The notes under the pieces are model-generated. The model did not search any database and had not been told where the DNA came from. It saw only the letters and a program-made list of their open reading frames with translations. From NCBI GenBank assembly GCA_019096065.1, contig JAGUCH010000008.1, positions 2,609,001 through 2,673,000 on the forward strand: a DNA stretch of 64,000 bases. Direction: 5' to 3'. The stretch is from Paracyclopina nana (Eukaryota; Arthropoda; Copepoda; Cyclopoida; Cyclopettidae). Made by a program: the position numbers and the translations under genes. Positions 9,043 through 22,300 of the stretch are shown here, piece by piece (position 1 is the first letter of the stretch; every line of letters starts with the position of its first letter).

Positions 9043-11424
9043 TTAGTTTCCCCTACGACGCCAAAACTGCTGCTGCTGATGTTTTCGATGAGGTCTTCTT
9101 CTTTTGGGCTTTAGTGGACGTCTGTCAGAGTCTTCACTGGCTCGTCTCTGCCCAATGGGAGACGGGAAAAATCCCTGGCCTCCTCCGAAATTGTTGCTGA
9201 AATTGTTCGGCAATCTCAATTTGGGCTCTGCATGATTATTATTGATATTGTAGCCTCCCCCATGCCCATCATAGACATTGATGCTGAAAGCACCAACTGG
9301 ATTTTTGGATGCTTTTTTAGGAACTTCTTCTTCTTCTTCGTGAGGCCTGCGAGCTATCGCAGGTCCAACCAGGCTTGGCGAAGCAAGCATGGGATTGTCT
9401 GATGATGACCTTTTTGGCTGGAAACTGCCATTGAGCAGCTGTGCGGTACGTTCCTCTTTGTGTGGTTGCTCCTTCTGGTGGTTATTTTTTGCTTTGAATG
9501 GTTGCAGGAACGAAATTTCACTTTGAGTAGGAAGTCTAGATGGATCTACTTGACCATATGGCGATCCTATTGCACCATGTGGAAAAGGGACCTCAGGATT
9601 TGATGGTTGGTGCCTTGGCTGCAAAGGATGGAAATCATCAGTATGATGATCTTGAATTTGTTGCTGCTGTGGCAGGACAAAGTGAGCTGGCTTGTAAGTG
9701 GTAACAGCAACGTCGAAATTTGGCTTCCTCTTTGGCCTCAAATCTTGACCGTAGAGGTCAGGTGCTCCATATCCGGGCATCAAGGGGGGAAGCAACGGAT
9801 CGGGAAATTCCTTTAACGCTGGCACAAACCATTCTGGACCACCAATGTTTGGCTTGGCATTCACGAATTTCCCTTCTGAGACCACTGGACCTCTGGTTGG
9901 TATCTGAGGTGATCTGGCTGCATCCAAATATTTGGGGGTAACAGTTGTCACTTGGAAATCGGCGAAATCCTCCAGCCTTTTGCCCCATTCGAAATCGTCA
10001 TCATTGTTCTGGAGGACATTTCTGTAGGCTTTGGTAGTAGTGCTAGCAGTGCTAGTAGTGGTGGCTGTAGTGGTGGTGGCTGTGGTTTTTGGCTGTTCGT
10101 AAAAGTTTGGAGAGGTTGACGCATCCTCCTGGTAATAAAAATGATCCTTGTGGTTTTTGCTCTTAGCATTTTTGTTCTGCTGCCTGACTTTTTGGCTGTT
10201 GAAGGACTCCGCTCCAGGATCCTCCTCCACAGCAGGAAAATGGGGGAATTTGGACGTCTCGTCCGAGGGGTAACGAACAGCCACAATTTCATTGGTTTGG
10301 TGGTACCTTGGGACATCTTTGTAGCTGTACTTGGGCTTCCTGCTGTCATCCTCACTTTCCCTGTTGGCCTCTATTTGCTTTGCGAGCTCCATGACATCTG
10401 CCACTTTGTCACGAGACACTTTACGTGTGTACTTTGGAAACCTGGGTGGCAAAGGTTGCCTGGACTTTCTCGTAGTAATTTTGGCTTCTGTTGTAGTGGT
10501 AGCGATTGTGGTAGTTGTAGTTGTTGTAGGCAATGGTGTGGTCGTTTGCACCACAATTGGGGTTCTATCAGTGACAACTGTAGGGTAAAAAGGGGCAGAT
10601 CTTTCGGATGTGTACTGCGGTGTCCTGGACTCCACGATGGGCACTTTCCTCTTGTTGGGTGGGATGAAGAAGTTTTTGAGGTGGGAATCATACTCAGTTT
10701 TTTGTGGTATCAGAGGTGGCAGCCTCAATTCAGGCATTTTGGTCGTCGCGTCTTCACCGATGACATAATCATACGTGAGACCACTCGTTCCAATTGGCAG
10801 CACGTCATTGTCATTTTCGTCGTAGTAATTTTCACGGTCTACGTTTTTGTTATTATTGCTTATTTTATCGTTCGTTCCTCTTCCTATGTGGTAGTCATAT
10901 CCATTGGAGCTGTCGATTTTGCCATATTTCAGATGGTGCTCTTTGAGGTATTTGTTCACTGGCTTATTTGACAGGATGATTTGTGAAGGGTTGTCATAAT
11001 GATGATACACTACTTGCGACGCCTGAGCTTCTGGATTCACTTGTCCTAATGGAGGCGAATTCTTGCTGCTGTCAGAATGAAGGCTGCAATATATGAAAAA
11101 TTAAAGATGCATTAGGATTTTTTCCAGGGAAAATCCAAGTTGTCCATAAAGCATTTTTCAGTACCTGTCGTCATCCTTGTCTGATGAGAACTTTGCAAAC
11201 GGCAAATTATATGTGGTCAGCTTGACCTCTTCTCGAATTTTCTGGGACTTGATCACCAACTCGTCTGGCGGCGAGCCTCGTTTGAATTTACCAGTCTCGG
11301 GGTCAAAGTAGATTCCAGGCGAGGCTTGGTTCTTTTGGACATTTCGCCTGTAGCCCTGAGCCTCCGATGTAGTTTGCTTAGATGAGAAAAGTACGAGCAA
11401 CAGGAAATATGCGGTCAGTTCCAT
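9043..11424 (-). CDS. Large secreted low-complexity protein
   Basis: Two exons on the minus strand, 11424-11165 and 11083-9043, joined in phase 2 (AG|C) by a short GT-AG intron; 766 residues. Residues 1-22 form a signal peptide (hydrophobic LLLVLF core ending SEA). A conserved-looking block follows (GIYFDPETGKFKRGSPPDE). The rest is disordered: Thr runs in two places (TTTTTTTIATTTTEA and TTTTATTTSTA types), many Pro, Gln, Lys and Asn, a VPKK segment and a very basic end with a QQQQ run. There is no transmembrane helix. Mucin-like Thr clusters suggest O-glycosylation and an extracellular or cuticular matrix role, which is inference only. I do not recognise the gene. A 276-codon antisense frame over exon 2 is a composition shadow. 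Confidence 0.8.
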
Positions 11425-11456
11425 GCTACTCTTGCGAAATCACTTTTCTGACATTC

Positions 11457-11480
11457 ACTGATTTAGTGCACCGTATATAA
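11457..11480 (-). promoter_or_regulatory. TATA box and initiator-like sequence
   Basis: TATATA on the minus strand (11474-11479) lies about 50 bp upstream of the ATG at 11424. A TCAGT initiator-like pentamer (11461-11457) lies nearer the ATG. The spacing of about 17 bp is shorter than the usual 25-30, so the exact start site is uncertain. Confidence 0.4.
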
Positions 11481-12336
11481 TGTCATTTATGCCAAATTAA
11501 GCCATTGTAAAAGAAAGCGCACTCAACTTGCTATCCATTTAATTAATTAATGGATGACACCAAATGTTCTCTCCTCGAGCGCGTTTTAACAACTGCGCGC
11601 AGAGTAAAATATCAGCGCGAACGATCGTCATGCGCGTCATGCACGAACGCTCGCAAAAGTTTTTCCCTCTCCACAAGATTTATACTAGTGCATTTTCTTC
11701 CCTTGTTGTGATCTCAGGACTAATTTGGCAAATTGGTACACTGTTCAAGGAGAAAATTCCCTTTTTTAAGATGATTCGTGGTATTTTCGATGCGCTCTAA
11801 ATGATATCCTGGCCAAATTGTAGGTGTTCAACTCCTCAGAGTGATCAGCAACGTATTCACAAGAGTAAACAGTACAACCTCGTTGATCAATGGACCGTTT
11901 TGTACCCTTGTAACGATGATTCGAGTGTATAAGGGTTATTTTTGCCCTGATAGGAAATGGGGCAATATCAATTTAACCGCTGTGCGCATTTCAAGCCTAA
12001 TTTCCGTTACATTTTTTTTGTTGGCAATCCACTTTTGACCAAAGCAATGAACTCGAACAAGTGTCAAGGACACAGATAGTATCAAATTAGAACTATAGTT
12101 CAACCTAGATCAGGAGATGTATCACTACCACTTTACCACCATAGATCGAGGCGGGAGGCAAAATGACCAGAAGTGGATTTCTTTGCCGATCATGATTTTG
12201 GCATTTTTGAGTGGTGAATGGCTAAAATAGGCCTGTCCAGTATGTGATTGTCAGCCAAAACAAATTGTCGCGCCCTCTAGCGGATTTATAGTTATACTGA
12301 ACGTGTTTAGTTATAGCCTATATTTTTCCCTCTGAA
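11481..12336. other. Intergenic with one copy of the 100-bp dispersed repeat
   Basis: No gene. A copy of the dispersed family lies at about 12160-12240: GACCAGAAGTGGATTT, then TTTTGGCATTTTTGAG and GAATGGC, on the plus strand. Confidence 0.5.
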
Positions 12337-14812
12337 TCATGACGTTGCAGCATGGGCTTGATTTACAGTTCTTTGCTTGGAGACCTCTTCTTGGAGTTTG
12401 CTGCTTGACCAGCAAGCCCAGAAAGATTTGGTGCCCATTCTTGACGCCTCTTCAATCGTGTCAGGCAAAGGGTGGCCCAAGGACTCTGGTAAAAACGAAG
12501 ATATCCCCGCCCCTACAAGCGTTCCCACCCCGAAAACAATAAAAGGCAGCTGAGCAAAGGTCACATCAGGCAAGTAGAGCGTCAAAAACGGGGCAAAAAT
12601 GGATACTAGACGGCTTGACATGGAGCTGGAAGAAAAGTGAAGCTGTCGGTAATTGTCTTTTCACAGAAATAATTGCCCAAATTATGTACCAGAAACCGAC
12701 TGCTGTGTTTCTAATTGGGGTCGGGAACAATTCAGAGGTGTAGACGTAGCAGGTTGCAAATGCACCAGAGCAGCCCAATTTGCCCAGAATGAGGAGAACC
12801 AGCCTCAAATTGTCGACACCTTGGCCTAGGCCCGATGGGATGACACCCGCTGTAACGCAGCATACGCCAGCAATTAGGAACCTACATCATTACAGAGAGC
12901 TTTAAAGTGCCCTATTATTCAGTATGAAGGGCAATTTCATTTTTACCCTACGACAACTGTGGGTTTTCGCCCCCAATAGTTGGCAACTGCAATGTTGAAA
13001 ATGTACCCCAAAACCTCTCCCACGGCTGCCAAAATGAAGTTGATGAAAATGTTGCCTCCCAGTTGGGTCATACTCATGCCAATGCCATAGTAGACCAAGG
13101 CTACCAGCCCCCAGTCCAGCATCAGAATGAGGATCCGTTTCCTGAGCACTGCATTGGTAAACATGGAATACCAAGGCATAACTGCTTTGGTGCGGCCATA
13201 ATTTTGGGCAGCGTTGGGCTTTCCATTTTTCTTTGGTATCTCAAGGTTGGCAGGCAATTTTGCATTGTTCCACTTGAGGCACTTTTGCATGACTTTGCCC
13301 AATGGCTCCCATTTCTGCTTGGTGATCAGCCATCTTGGAGACTCTGGTATGACCCACCAGAGCAGAATTTGCGGTATGATGAGGCCCGCGGTTGCGAAAT
13401 GCAGAGTCCTCCAGTCCCTGATGAAATATGCCAACAATCCAGTCTGGATGGAAAAAAGTAGGATGAAATTCGCGAAAAGGTAACGTGTGTGAGATGTCAA
13501 GAGTACCACGCCAGTTCCAAGAGCGAAAAAAATCTGGTTGACATTTCCAACCAAGGACTGATATTTTGCACCGACCATTTCCACGCTCATTGTGCAAGTG
13601 AGCTGAGTCAAGCCTTGCTCGCCAATGCCAGCCATCAGGCGGAATAGGACATACAGGGGAAAAGTGCTGACCAGACCTCCAATGAGGTTACTGAAGCCTC
13701 CAATGAGGATGAAGAAGAACAGCACTGGCTTCCGCCCGAAAAAGTCTGCTGGGAATCCACCAATCAATGCCCCTGTGAGCAGGCCCACAAAATACAGTGT
13801 TCCTGACAGAGCTACCTAAATTATTCTATTTTAAATTACCATCTCTTTTGATGGCGCCAATTTTTAAAAGAGGTAAACAAAAGTACCAGAAGTGGAATTT
13901 TCGCTATTTATGTTTTTTGGCATTTTTGGTAACAGAATGGCGCGAATAGCTATCCCATGTGTAATGTATCCGCTAAACATTATGCTGCTCCATCTAGCGG
14001 ATGAATACTGCACGTGTTCAGATGTAGCCTTTATAGTGCGGAACCATTCAGCCAGATGGAGCAGCAGTTTGGTTTACCGGATATTGCAAATGATACTAAC
14101 TTTTTCTGGCCATCTCCTCACCAAAAAAGCCAAAAATGAGAAGCAGCTAAAATATCCACTTCTGGTATTTTTGTCCTTTACTCAAGCATTAATGGAGACT
14201 GTAGAAAACCGAACAAAATAGCATTTTTATCGTACCTTGTACTGCTGATCGCATACCAAGTTAAAGTCAGTTGCTATCGTGGAATCGAATTCGAAATCGT
14301 CATAAATAATCCTCTCTTTGCTGCTGCACATCTCATAGCCATCGATTAACCAGTCATCCAAGAAGGAGCAATCATCAGTGGCATTGTTATATTCATAGTC
14401 ACTCATTATCATTGGTTTCGTGCAGTAATCCTGCGAAGACCTCAGCGTGTCCGCCTCGAAAAAGATGGTCTCGTTAACATCTCCAAACTTGGCCGCGGGC
14501 CCATCGCACATCTGTCAATAAAAGCGAACGCTGTATTGATGACAATGTAATATTTATCATGTGCCGGACTTGCAGAGCGCATCTGAATGCTCTTGGCTCC
14601 AGAGCAGTGAAGCTTGATAAAAGCACTATAATGCCACCGGCCATTGATGGAGGCCACAGAATCGCTATTGCGGAAAATTGCCACACACCCATGTCACCAA
14701 TGTAGGCCAGGATCTCGTCATAGCTCTGGATGATGCTCTTTTTGGCACCTTCTCGAACTGGTTTGGCTGCATCAGCCAAAAGGGGCTTCGTTTCATCCTC
14801 GGCGCTCTGCAT
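12337..14812 (-). CDS. SLC22-family organic cation/carnitine-type transporter
   Basis: Multi-pass plasma membrane transporter of the major facilitator superfamily, SLC22 branch. Five minus-strand exons: 14812-14570, 14511-14236, 13815-12947, 12881-12690 and 12625-12337 (622 residues). After a cytosolic start, the first helix lies near residues 45-65. A long extracellular loop with several Cys and Asn-x-Ser/Thr sites follows, encoded largely by exon 2. MFS signatures seen are GGFPADFFGRKP after helix 2, IPESPRWLI in the middle loop and a second NYWGRKPTVVVG motif. The segment TSELFPTPIRNTAVG is typical of SLC22. The C-terminus carries the LPESLGHPLPDTIEEA motif. The substrate cannot be read from sequence; insect relatives include Orct and carcinine transporters. 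The exon 1 donor (CAA|GTCCGG) is weak but keeps the frame. Intron 2 holds a fold-back repeat. Confidence 0.9.
13850..14190. mobile_element. Fold-back MITE-like element in SLC22 intron 2
   Basis: The left part reads GATGGCGCCA, then AACAAAAGTACCAGAAGTGG, then TTTTTTGGCATTTTTGG. The right part carries the inverse (AAAAAAGCCAAAAATG, then TATCCACTTCTGGTATTTTTG). Near the centre GCTGCTCCATCT (13982-13993) and AGATGGAGCAGC (14054-14065) are perfect inverse copies. It belongs to the dispersed family described in the findings. No coding capacity. Confidence 0.65.
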
Positions 14813-16391
14813 TTTGAACTGACATCATCATAGGAATATTGACAGGCCTTGTGGCCACTGATATTGTTGTGCCTTTTCAATGACCTCAGGAATAACATTA
14901 GCCTAATATACTAAATATGATGATGTGTTTTTGTGATCATCATCAGCAACGGTGAGCGTTTTCTTATCGCCGCACGTGGGAAATCTGAAGCATTTTGCGG
15001 TGCATGATATATCACACTGGCCATCAAATTATCAAAAATAACTGATGCGAAAGTGACTTTGATCAAGTGTCGGAAGCTGCTGCCTTGCCAATGAGCTCGT
15101 GACCTTCGCCTTCTTTCTGACGAATAAAATTACCGATAAACTAATTTTTCTGAAAATTCACGTGCTATAAAAAAGTCATACTACCACTAGATTATACATA
15201 TGTTGAAGGTCTCATTTTTCAGTGCCCAAAAATGATTCACTTTTGCAGTTTTGAGGGTGAAACAGTTTTCCTTTTGAGAAAAATCTCAGACACGCCCAAT
15301 CGATTTGTATGGCAACGTTTACTAATGATATGCTACACCAAAGGACATGACATTGAACTTTGCAGCAGTTTTAATGAATTGGTTATTCCTCGCGTTCGCC
15401 CTCTTTTAACTTGAGATTTTGTGACGATGCAAAAATCACACTCAATTTTCCCACTCTTTTTGCTGATCCTGAACAATTTGCTGCCAGTGCACCGTTAGAC
15501 TAATTTTTAACCAGAGCATTTCTTCCTCTGCAATTTCCACTTTGTAAGGGCAATCAAATAATGTGTGCATCCTGTGATAATCATTGAAAGAAAAAAAATT
15601 ATACGTAAGTGAGTTGATAAATAAGTGGAGTAGGTAAGTAACGCAGATCCTGAGGAATATGCAGGAGCAATCATGAATTGCAGGATTTATGTTTGATTCT
15701 ACAACTCTATGCAATCTTCGCAATTTCACAGGTTTTAAAATTGGGTTTACTTTCTAAAAAATTCATGTTTTTTAAGCCTGAATTCTTAAATTGAATTTTT
15801 TGTGAGTTGGAACCAACAGGAAAAGATAAAGAAACCAAAATACCCTGAACTTGCTATCCAGCATGTCTCATCATTTGCGTTACTTTTATTCTACTGCATT
15901 TAGAATTACTCAGTCTCAGTCAACTCAACTTCCATTTTTGGTATCTTGTTTTGCATCAGCACATTTAGCAGTCAGCAGAAAATCAACAGAAAATTGAGGA
16001 AGCCAATCGAGCAATTCAAGGATAATTGATCCAAAAAATAGAGTGATGTTACTGTTGGCTCGGCTTGGAGATCATCCCTAACAAATTGAATTGCAGGATG
16101 TTCAGGGTATGTAATTTTTATCATTTTAATTTATGAAGCGGAACGAATTATTCGCAGTTCGTCTTTTTTTATTATTTCCTTATCCATATCGAGTCGCAGA
16201 ATATGGTCATACATATTATGATTATTATTACTTTTCTTCGTTGAGCGAAAATATGCGTTCGAGTAGTTTCAACTTTTTTTGCTTGCTTGCTTGAATGCCT
16301 TATACACACTATAACAGACAAGTCCTACGTAGATTGATTGAAAAAGGTTCATCATAAAAAGCATCACAGACACTGAATTAGTTTTGCACGA
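14813..16391. other. Intergenic, nothing recognised
   Basis: About 1.6 kb of AT-rich sequence between the SLC22 start and the Neuroglian stop. Short open frames at 15232-15414 (plus) and 15442-15729 (minus) have no family features. No RNA gene or strong repeat was recognised. Confidence 0.4.
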
Positions 16392-19300
16392 TCATACAAA
16401 AGTGCCCCCTGTCAAAGATCTGGAGTGTAGAAATTGTGAATTAATTGACGGCTTTGGAGGGAGCACAGGCTTAGCAGTATTGTTGCGGAAATTGGCTGAT
16501 GTACCAATCATTGTGGCGGATTTTTTTTGCATTGGACCATATTGGCCTATGAAAGATCCATCTTCATCGAACTTTCCACCTGAAAGAAGAAATTAAACTT
16601 AACTATGACATATTCTAATTGATTTAAACTTTGACCGAAGTGTTTGCGCCATTCGGTTGTAAAAAAAGCCAAAAATCTTATGGAGCTTAAAATCCACATC
16701 TGGTACTTTTGTTCCCCTTTGCGGTGGCGCCATCTAAAGTGGTGGCGGCAAAAGCCTGAACTAGATCTCTTGATCCAGGCTGCGGAGGTGCGATGCACTT
16801 TATTTACCCATAAAGTAGTTTTACTCACCTTAGACGAGGGTGGCAAAAGCTGAGGATTGGTCTGGATTGCGGTCTTTCCTATATTTTCCAATAAATGAAC
16901 CCTCTTCGTTCATTCCAGCTACAGGCGAAATCAAATAGTACAAGGTTACATTCAGCAAACTCAAGCAAAAGCAACGTAAAAAAAGCGCACTGACAGACTG
17001 CCAACGAGCAAATTCTAATTGTCCGTTGTGTTAAAAAAGTGAAATGTCAGTCAAATGCAATATGTTTGATATATCAAACAATTCGGAAAAGTATTAGCAT
17101 AGAGAAAAGAGATGATAGAAGTCATGCTGAACTACAGCGCACACTGGGTAAACTACTTAATTAATTAATCACCTGCTGTGTCACCATCTACGTAATCTTG
17201 AATACTGTCAGTGTCTTCTTCAGCTGGCATTTTGAGATCACTATTTGTGGAGTCGCGAAGGTGCCTATCATCCAGCCTACATTATATGAAAATCTTAGTA
17301 AATAAAAAAGCCCGTTTTGATTATTAATTACGGTTGGGTGTACTCAGGGAATCCTCCATCTTCATATGGATCCCTTCGTCCCTGTCGCTCTTCACTTTCC
17401 TGAACTCCATACTTCCCACCTCGATTCCTCTTGATGAGGCAGACAGCAACACAGCACAAAATGAGGAAGAGCACAGCCAGCATCATGCCAATGAACCAGC
17501 CAGAAAAGGCCACTGGCTGCGAGCCCGTGGCCCCTGAGGGCGGCAAATTCGTGTAGGTGTACACTGGCATCACTTCGGAAGGCGTCTCGTGAGTGCCATC
17601 GACTGCCACGACCCGGAAGTCGTAGGTGAACTCGGGATCGAGGCCGCCAATGACAATGCTGTCCTCGTTCAACTCCTCTTCGGAAGACAGGAATTGCGTG
17701 TCCATCGTCTTCTTGTACTGCACGTAAAAGTGCGAGCCCGGATTGCCCTCGATTTGAGGCTGCCATGTCACCTTGATCCGGGCATATCCGGAGTCCGGAT
17801 TCATCACGATGTATTTGAACTTGGGCCTTGACGGAGGGATCAGGGCTTGCCTGTTCGTGTCACATTCGGTGTAGTAGGGCATGCCCTCGCCCGCATTCGT
17901 GGTGGCCTTAATCGTCACCCTGTACTTGGAGTGCGGCCTCAATCCGGCCAATTTGGCCTTGTCAGTCTTCTCCTTGAGGATCCTGGGGTGACGCTCAAGC
18001 AGGGGTCCAAGGCGGGTCCCGTCCACCTCCTGGTAGTAGATTCTGTAGCCAGTGAGGAGACCATTGGATTCTTGCGGTAGCTTCCAGGCTAATAGCAGTG
18101 CTGAAGATCCCATGGGAAAGCACTCGAGCGAGTCCACTGGCCCCGGCTTTCCCTCTGGAGTTCTGAACCGAATTGTGTTCGATGGAGGGCCGTTGTATGC
18201 TCCGTTGAAGGCCAGAACTCGCGCAAAGTTCCACGCGTGAGGCTTGAACGATTGCACCAGCGAATAGGTGCTGTCACTCTTCATGATGATTTCCCTGTAC
18301 TTCTCCTCTCCGGATTCCTCTGTCCACGTCTGGATTTTGTAGCCTTTGAAGTCGCCCCGAATGGACTCGGGGTTGACATCGCTCCAGGAGACAATGGCTG
18401 ATCTTGGACCCACCACTTCTCGCAGCGTGAAATTGGTTGGAGCCTCGGCTGGCACGTCCTCGCCAGAATAGCCAATGACCTCTTCAGCAGCCACATTTGC
18501 TTCTCCCCTCGCATTGTGCGCAACCACCTTAATCCTGTAGGGCTGATACGTTGGCTGGTTCTTGATGGCAATTTCTTTGATCTTCCAGTCGGCGATGTCT
18601 TCAATCTTCCATCGTTCTCCTTCCTTGTCGAGCCTCCAGTAGACTCTGTATTGGAATTTGGGTGCGTTGTGCTCAATCTCTGGCATGGGCTGTAATTGCG
18701 ATTAGATTGCTAAAGCTATCAATAAAGATATATAGCGCAACTTACAGTCCAATAGATGACGAGATTGGTAGGGGTGGTGCCCCTGCCTTCCACGTTGTCA
18801 GGATTTTTGAATGGCACGTCCTCTGGGGTGAGGCAGGTCTTGGAATGGCCAGAGGGCAGAGACTCTCCAACTTTATTGCGTGCTATAACGCGGAAGGTGT
18901 AGTTCGACCATGGTGACATGCTAACTTTGAACGAAGTGTCGGTGGCAGGTACAATGTCTGCAAATGGAAAAGTGTCAGCTTAGTAATTGTTTCACCAATT
19001 TGCATTAGCATTAAACTCCTAATAAAATATGTATGGTAACAATAAAATAGAATACATATACACATAAAATATGATTACAAAATGTAGATTTAATTGCTTA
19101 AATGTTTTTTTCAAAACAGCAAAAAATTGAAAAATCCAATAGTATATATTGGAAAGCTACAAACCAAAGCTTTCCAACATTAAAAGCCACCATCCTTAAA
19201 ATGGCCCTACTTTTAGCCCCTAATTGTACGTAAACACAAAGGAGCTCATTGTAAAAGAGAAAGCTATTAGTTGATTGACTTACCGGTGGCTGTCTCCCAA

Positions 19301-22300
19301 GTGTCTGGGGTAAATGAGGTATTGTACTGAATCTTGTATGTCAAAATGGGTGCTCTGTTGTCCCCCATGGGCTGCCAGACCACTGTGGCATCCTTGGCTG
19401 CACAATCGACCCAGCGAAGAGCTGGAGGGTTGGGGACGTCTTGCACAATCAACGTTGCACTAGCTCGAGCAGAGTCCAATTCAGACTCTGCCAAACAAGT
19501 GTAAGTGCCAGAGTCGAGCTCGGTTGTTTTCGTGATGGTCAGTGATTGATCCGAGGACTGGACAAATCTGGGCTCAGTCTCGAAGTCGATGAGTTCCCCA
19601 TCTTTGAGCCATTTGATGCGTAGCCTGAGGTCGGAGTCGTACACTGCGTTGCAACGGAAGGTGGCAGTGTCACCAGCCTCGACCTCGTAGTCCTGAGGTC
19701 TGCCAGTGATCCGAGTGTGCTCCTTCACCACAAGTGATCCGCTGGCACTTTGCCAGCCGAATTTATTCGTGGCATTGCACAAGTAATCTCCGGCATCAAA
19801 GAATTTCACGTCACTGTAAATATGAGCGAGATTTATGTCTAGGAAAATTAGAAAGCAGCAGCAACAACAAAAAATCCTGATTCTTGGGAAAAACTCCCCT
19901 ATTCACTTTGAAGTCGTTTTTGCAATTCCTGCATTGTTCGCATTGGGATATAACCTCGAAAATGCAATACAACTAGTTAATTGGCTGTCTACATGCAGAC
20001 ATCCCCCCATTTATAACAGTATAGAGAGCTGGGCTGAAATGTAGTATAACAGAGTAATTTACTTGATAATCAGGTCTCCTTGGGGAGTGATATCGTATCG
20101 ACCTCCAGTGAGCTCATCGTTATCGTGGAACCATTTCACTATGGGCTTCGGAGCACCAAATGTGCGACAGCTCAAAGTGACAGCTTTTCCATCCACGGTC
20201 CTTTGTTGCTTTGCTGGTGCCTTGATGATTTCTGGGGGGAGGGCCAAAACGTTCACATAGACATCCTTGTAGACATATCCAATGTCATTGGTGGCATTGC
20301 ACCCGTAGTTGCCCGTGTCCGTTTTCTTCAAGTTGCGAATGGTGATTTTCTCCATGTTGATGATCCTGTTGGGGTTCTCTGGGGCCTCCGAGATGGGCTT
20401 CCCATTGTGGATCCACTTGATCTCAGGGTTGGGAAAGCCGTCAGCTTTGCACTCGAAGCTCACCTCTTCGCCTTCGGCTGCAGTCTGGATTTCGGGCTCG
20501 ATGATGAAACGTGGCTTGGCCAGGACCTCCAGATTGATGGAGTAGGATTTGGCCAAGCCCACGCCATTGGAGGCCTCGCACGTGTAGTCTCCAGCATCCT
20601 CAAAGTCCACATGCTTGATCACGAGCGTTTTGCCGTAGTTGTCGTAGGTCGTTCTGCCCCAAGGGAGAGCACCTCCTTTCTTTCTCCACCGGATTTCGGG
20701 CAAGGGCGTTCCTCCGAAGATGCACCAGAGTCTCTTTTCTTTGCCTCTGAACGCAACTTCGTTTCTCCTCGTTACGTACTGGAGAACAGGCTCGTGTTTG
20801 TTCTGGAGTCCGGAGGAAGATCCCGACTGGATGACTTGGAGATGCACCCTGTTGCCCAGCTTGTACTCGTTACGGAAATACGAGGCTGCTGAGCAAGCAT
20901 AGAGGAAATCGTCCGAGCTGTCTTTCCGAGTGACATTGGAGAACCAGAGTTTGCCCTCCGGATCTACGGTCAGCCTTGACGAGTTGATGGTCTTGAGCCA
21001 GTTTTGGCCTTGCAGCATCCAGTAGACGCTGGGATTGGGCCACCCATCCGGGGAGTCGCAGTCGATGCCAAACGGAGCTCCCTCTTCCACGCTCAGCGTT
21101 CTTGGTGGCTCATCTTTGAAGTTGTTCAGCTCGGATTTTCGAACAAACACCGAGTTGGTGGTGGCAGTTCCCCACTCATTAGTGGCAAAGCACTGGTACT
21201 GGCCTGCAAAAATTAGGTTATGACTTTTTTGGCATGTAGATAATTTACATATGGGTAATTAAGGTTAGTTAGTCGGGGGTAAACATTTATCACATGAAGA
21301 AAGCAACCATTAGCCTAGTAAAGTAGTGTATGTTTGTCTCTTGCAAACTGCCCTAAAAAAGGGCAGTTTTCCTTTATATGTTTTTTTTTGTGTGTGTTTG
21401 GGGAAAATCAAAGCATGCATCAATTTTGGGCACTCTATAATTATTATAAAAAAAGAGGTACATCTTATTATGTAGTTATTTGGGTAGGCCACGCCGATTT
21501 TTTTACCTTCTATCTGACGATAATCGAAAATTTCCCCTTTAAAGCAAAAAAGTGCGTTGAGTACGTGAGAGAGAATGCATTAAGAAAGGAAATCCCAGTA
21601 GTGGAAGTGCACAGAGGAAACGCGTGTCCGATCGTCTAATCTTTGATGTATATGGACTACTTACCAATATCTTCATCACGAGGAGAGGTGATGACCAAAG
21701 TTCCTCTTCCAGGCTGTTGGGAAATTCGGTCGTCGTACACTTGCCAATCGTATGGCTTTCCATTCTTCACCCACGTGTACCTAACAAAAATAGATATGAT
21801 TGTGGAGAGCAATTTATTTAATTATGGCTTTTTCGAGGCTTACACTGGAGCAGGTTCTCCATCTGCTTCGCATTCAATGATGAAAGGTTTGTCATTTTCG
21901 TCAGCTCGAGATTTCACTTGGAAAAGCAGCTCGTCTGTTGGAGGCTGCTTAATGATGCGTGGAGGACTTTGAACTGAAAAAACGAGGCATAATTTTTTTT
22001 AGGTACGTAAATCAAATTCCATTAAGTATGAGGTTGTCCTGAGTTTTACATTGTAAACTAAAAAATGACGCGCAACGATTTGGAGGGAAGTTATTTGTAA
22101 GTGGGTATGTAACTTTTACAGATATATAAGTGCAGTTAAAGTGCATCTTGTTAATTGGTGGTTTGGTCATGGGTTTTTGAGACGAAATTCACGATTTTAG
22201 CTCATACTGTGGAATGTAACGCATTATAGTAGTAGTATATATGCTATTTGTGGGTGTGTCTTCTCAACATTTTAATTGCCAGCATTTTTGCCTGCTATTT

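Noticed and set aside
10141..10971. 276-codon plus-strand hydrophobic frame
   Set aside because: Antisense to the low-complexity Thr/Lys-rich secreted gene; Val/Phe runs mirror its codons.
15442..15729. 95-codon minus-strand frame
   Set aside because: No signal peptide, domain, or splice partners; composition like the surrounding AT-rich DNA.
20080..20892. 270-codon plus-strand frame
   Set aside because: Antisense shadow of the Neuroglian Ig exon, which has clear homology on the minus strand.
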